The notes below the pieces were generated by a model that saw nothing but the letters and a program-made list of their open reading frames with translations, did no database searches and was not told the DNA's origin. Positions 61,266 through 64,000 of a stretch of DNA of 64,000 nucleotides are shown piece by piece. The stretch spans positions 17,503-81,502 of the forward strand of contig CAYWFP010000005.1 in the NCBI GenBank assembly GCA_964457365.1. The letters run 5' to 3'. Source of the stretch: CAYWFP01 sp964457365 (GTDB lineage: Bacteria; Planctomycetota; SZUA-567). The position numbers and the translations under genes are program-made. Numbering within the stretch: the stretch's first letter is position 1; every line of letters begins with the position of its first letter.

Positions 61266-62671
61266 GCGCCACGCCGAACGACCTTCGCCGCCTCTTTGCC
61301 GATCACGGACAGGAACACGTCTTCGCGCATTGGGACGCGCTCGACGAGGCCGGGCGCGCCGAACTGCTCGACGACTGCCACCGGGTCGATTTCGACTGGC
61401 TCGAAGCCCGTATCGACCAGTATCGTCAGGAGAAAGCGGCGACCCATGAACCGCTCTCCATCGAGCCCGCGCCGGTGATCGAGCTGCCGCGCACCGAGGA
61501 GGACTACCGCCGCCGCGAAGAGGCGTACGAGGTCGGCGCGCGGGCGCTCGCGCGCGGCGAAGTCGCGGCCTTCTGCGTCGCTGGCGGGCAAGGCACGCGC
61601 CTCGGATTCGACGGCCCCAAAGGCTGCTACCCCGCCGGCCCGGTCACCGACCGCTCGCTCTTCCAGTGGCACTGCGAACAGATCTCCGCCCGCGCGGCGA
61701 AGTACGGCAAGCCGATCCCGTTCTACGTTATGACCAGCCGCGCCAACGACGACGCCACCCGCGCTTTCTTCCGCGAGCACGCCTGGTTCGGTCTCGGGCG
61801 AGAGAACGTCATGTTCTTCACCCAGCGCATGGTCCCCTCCGTCGACTTCGACGGCAAACTGATCCTGGCGGAGAAGTCGCGGCTGGCGATGAATCCCGAC
61901 GGCCACGGAGGCTGCCTCTGGGCGCTCGCGCAGAGCGGCGCACTCGACGGCATGACCGGGCGCGGCATCAAGACCGTCAGCTATATCCAGGTCGACAATC
62001 CCCTGGTCACCATCGCCGACCCGGTCTTTCTCGGCTATCACCTCGAGGCCGAGGCGCAGATGTCCTCGAAGGTGCTGGAGAAGGCCTGCCCCGAGGAGAA
62101 GGTCGGCCACGTCTGCTACCTCGACGGCACATTGACGGTGATTGAGTACTCCGATCTCGACGAGAAGAACATGCATATGCGTGACGAGAACGGCAAACTC
62201 GTCTTCTGGGCCGGCTCCATCGCCATTCACATGATCGATGTCGCTTTCGCCGGCGCGATGGGCCGCGAGGCGAAGCTGCCGTGGCATATCGCCCGCAAGA
62301 AGATCCCGTTCTTCGACGGCCGCGAAGTCGTCCAGCCCGGGGAGCCCAACGGCGTCAAGTTCGAGACCTTCGTCTTCGATGCCCTGCCCTTCACCGAGGC
62401 CGGCGTCACCGTGGAGGTCGCGCGCGAGGATGAGTTCGCTCCGATCAAGAACAAAACCGGCGTCGACTCCGCCGAGAGCTGCGCGCGTCTGCTCTCCAAC
62501 CGTTTCGCCCGCTGGCTCGAGGCCGCCGGCGTGGAGGTGCCGCGCGACGGCGAGGGCAACGCCGCGGTCAAGATCGAGATCGCCCCGACCTACGCGTTGA
62601 CGCCGGAACAATTGATCGAGAGGCTGCCGGACGGATTGACGGTGACGGACGATCTGGTGCTCGCGCCCTAA
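61262..62671 (+). CDS. UDP-N-acetylglucosamine/UDP-sugar pyrophosphorylase (UAP1-like)
   Basis: A 469-residue nucleotidyltransferase of the eukaryote-like UDPGP family (UAP1/AGX). Nucleotide-binding motif VAGGQGTRLGFDGPKGCYP, then FYVMTSRAN, GHGGCLWALAQSG, SYIQVDNPLV and KVGHVCYLDG, EFAPIKNKTGVDS near the end. It probably makes UDP-GlcNAc or a related UDP-sugar from UTP and sugar-1-phosphate; bacterial GlmU is a different family. It overlaps the dCMP deaminase gene by four bases. A GC hairpin without a clear T-run follows. Confidence 0.88.
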   Translation: MSATPNDLRRLFADHGQEHVFAHWDALDEAGRAELLDDCHRVDFDWLEARIDQYRQEKAATHEPLSIEPAPVIELPRTEEDYRRREEAYEVGARALARGEVAAFCVAGGQGTRLGFDGPKGCYPAGPVTDRSLFQWHCEQISARAAKYGKPIPFYVMTSRANDDATRAFFREHAWFGLGRENVMFFTQRMVPSVDFDGKLILAEKSRLAMNPDGHGGCLWALAQSGALDGMTGRGIKTVSYIQVDNPLVTIADPVFLGYHLEAEAQMSSKVLEKACPEEKVGHVCYLDGTLTVIEYSDLDEKNMHMRDENGKLVFWAGSIAIHMIDVAFAGAMGREAKLPWHIARKKIPFFDGREVVQPGEPNGVKFETFVFDALPFTEAGVTVEVAREDEFAPIKNKTGVDSAESCARLLSNRFARWLEAAGVEVPRDGEGNAAVKIEIAPTYALTPEQLIERLPDGLTVTDDLVLAP

Positions 62672-62780
62672 CAAAACTTCAACTCCCCGGCGGAATCGCT
62701 CCGGGGTATCATACTCCCGGTACTCCGGGGGACATCCTGTCATCACGCATTCCTGCCGAATTCGCGAAGGGGGAGAGATC

Positions 62781-64000
62781 ATGCCGGCAACGACGAAGAA
62801 GAAGACGTTGAGCAAAAAGGCCGTGGCGCTGCCGTCCACGAAGGAGTGGAGGGCGCTGCAGGCCCATCAGAAACAGACGGCCAAGGCGCAGATGAAGGAC
62901 ATGTTCGAGCGCGACGCGAAACGCTTCGACAAGTTCTCCGTCTCCTTCGGCGACATTCTCTTCGACTACTCCAAGAACCGCATTAACCGCGAGACGATGA
63001 AGAAGCTCGTGGCGCTGGCCGAGGCCGCCGATTTGAAGGGCTGGACCGAGAAGATGTTCCGCGGCGAGAAGATCAACTTCACCGAGAACCGCGCGGTGCT
63101 GCACGTAGCGCTGCGCAACCGCTCGAACAAGCCGATCAAGGTCGACGGCGAGAACGTCATGCCCGCGGTCAACGAGGTGCTGGCGCGGATGAAAGAATTC
63201 TCCGAGGACGTCCGCTCGGGGCGCTGGAAGGGCTACACCAACAAGAAGATCAAGACCGTGGTCAACATCGGCATCGGCGGCTCCGACCTGGGGCCGGTGA
63301 TGATCACCGAGGCCCTGAAGCCCTACGCCGGCAAGGGGCCCGCGGTACGCTTCGTCAGCAACGTCGACGCCACCGACTTCGTCGAGACCACCCGCGATCT
63401 CAATCCGGCCGAGACGCTCTTCCTCGTCGCCAGCAAGACCTTCACCACGCAGGAAACGATGACCAACGCGCACACGGCCAAGAAGTGGCTGCTGAAGAAA
63501 CTCAAGAGCCCGCAGGCGGTGGCCAAGCACTTCGCCGCGCTCTCGACAAACCGCGAGGCGGTGGAGAAGTTCGGCATCAATCCGCGCAACATGTTCGCCT
63601 TCTGGGACTGGGTCGGCGGCCGCTACAGCAGCTGGAGCGCCATCGGCCTCTCGATCTGCTGCGCCATCGGCTACAGGAACTTCACCGAGCTCCTCGCGGG
63701 TGCGCACGAGATGGACAACCACTTCCGCCGCACGCCCTTCGAGAAGAACATCCCGGTGCTGATGGCCCTCCTGGGCATCTGGTACAACAACTTTTTCGGC
63801 GCCGAGAGCCACGCCATCCTGCCGTACGACCAGTACCTGCACCGCTTCGCCGCCTACTTCCAGCAGGGCGACATGGAGAGCAATGGAAAGTATATCGACC
63901 GCGACGGCCGCCGCGTCAACTACCAGACCGGTCCCGTCATCTGGGGCGAACCCGGCACCAACGGCCAGCACGCGTTCTACCAGCTCATCCACCAGGGCAC
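62781..64000 (+). CDS. pgi: Glucose-6-phosphate isomerase, cut by window end
   Basis: The first 406 residues of the glycolytic isomerase that interconverts glucose-6-phosphate and fructose-6-phosphate. Visible motifs: VVNIGIGGSDLGPVMITEAL, VASKTFTTQETMTNA (catalytic Glu region), GGRYSSWSAIGLSI and GAESHAILPYDQYLHRF, ending in GEPGTNGQHAFYQLIHQGT (Glu and His of the active site). The full enzyme is about 550 residues, so about 140 lie beyond the window. A basic N-terminal extension (KKKTLSKK) is present. GGGGGAGAG precedes the ATG. Confidence 0.96.
   Translation, partial: MPATTKKKTLSKKAVALPSTKEWRALQAHQKQTAKAQMKDMFERDAKRFDKFSVSFGDILFDYSKNRINRETMKKLVALAEAADLKGWTEKMFRGEKINFTENRAVLHVALRNRSNKPIKVDGENVMPAVNEVLARMKEFSEDVRSGRWKGYTNKKIKTVVNIGIGGSDLGPVMITEALKPYAGKGPAVRFVSNVDATDFVETTRDLNPAETLFLVASKTFTTQETMTNAHTAKKWLLKKLKSPQAVAKHFAALSTNREAVEKFGINPRNMFAFWDWVGGRYSSWSAIGLSICCAIGYRNFTELLAGAHEMDNHFRRTPFEKNIPVLMALLGIWYNNFFGAESHAILPYDQYLHRFAAYFQQGDMESNGKYIDRDGRRVNYQTGPVIWGEPGTNGQHAFYQLIHQG

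Noticed and set aside
62678..62726. Terminator between the UDP-sugar pyrophosphorylase gene and pgi
   Set aside because: Two overlapping GC hairpins are visible but neither is followed by a T-run; they could equally flank a weak promoter.

Overview
The window is high-GC bacterial chromosome from a Gram-negative organism: there is an LptB-type LPS-export ATPase, several lipoproteins with lipoboxes and a peptidoglycan-binding lipoprotein. The mix of Cys-type sulfatases, URO-D-family proteins, a Ser/Thr kinase fused to a receiver domain, a eukaryote-like UDP-sugar pyrophosphorylase, a PPC/DUF296 protein and an [FeFe]-hydrogenase maturase (HydF) suggests an anaerobe of the PVC group or a neighbouring phylum (Lentisphaerota/Kiritimatiellota/Sumerlaeota-like). 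That placement is inference; there is no rRNA here. A run of 10 Ns inside leuS (17562-17571) shows this is a scaffold, probably from a metagenome or draft genome. No CRISPR array, insertion sequence, phage or plasmid gene was seen, and no gene-free stretch exceeds about 300 bases.

Layout. 1-9.5 kb: the 3' end of hydF, a small membrane protein, then minus-strand genes: a receiver-PilZ regulator, a run read as one operon (isochorismatase-like hydrolase, CYTH protein, thiC, two paralogous membrane proteins), and a two-component pair (sensor kinase with an ABC-type periplasmic sensor, and an Rcp1-like receiver). 9.7-26 kb: fba, tag, lptB, lepB (with a very large insertion), rnc, an N-terminally shortened nth-like gene, leuS, three tandem paralogous small membrane proteins, a MscS channel, serS, a lipoprotein, a membrane-anchored HTH/coiled-coil protein, lepA and a ROK sugar kinase. 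26-32 kb, all minus strand: rdgB, rph, a receiver-HD-GYP regulator and the tightly overlapping argB-argD-argF operon. 32-44 kb, mostly plus strand: DUF502, a PG-binding lipoprotein, ribF, ruvC, a Gfo/Idh/MocA oxidoreductase (minus), a ureohydrolase-fold protein, a HEAT-like protein, a PPC protein, lysS and a large secreted protein.

44-52 kb is the most accessory-like part: a glycosyltransferase, a URO-D protein, two divergent Cys-type sulfatases, a sigma-54 activator with a degenerate receiver and a second URO-D protein. It looks like a regulated module for sulfated or methylated substrates. 52-59 kb carries signalling genes: a kinase-receiver fusion, an 1101-residue chemoreceptor with 28-residue coiled-coil repeats and a periplasmic solute-binding protein. 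59-64 kb returns to housekeeping: tRNA(CAT), smpB, dCMP deaminase, a UDP-sugar pyrophosphorylase and pgi (cut by the window end).

Sigma-70-like promoters with TATAAT/TATGAT -10 boxes stand out against the GC-rich background and are listed where spacing and position agree. Starts use ATG, GTG and TTG; where a Shine-Dalgarno sequence decides the start, this is stated. Strongest points for follow-up: the signal peptidase insertion, the triplicated small membrane protein family, the chemoreceptor repeats, the ureohydrolase with lost metal ligands, the truncated nth and the sulfatase/URO-D island. None of these alone proves a new system.
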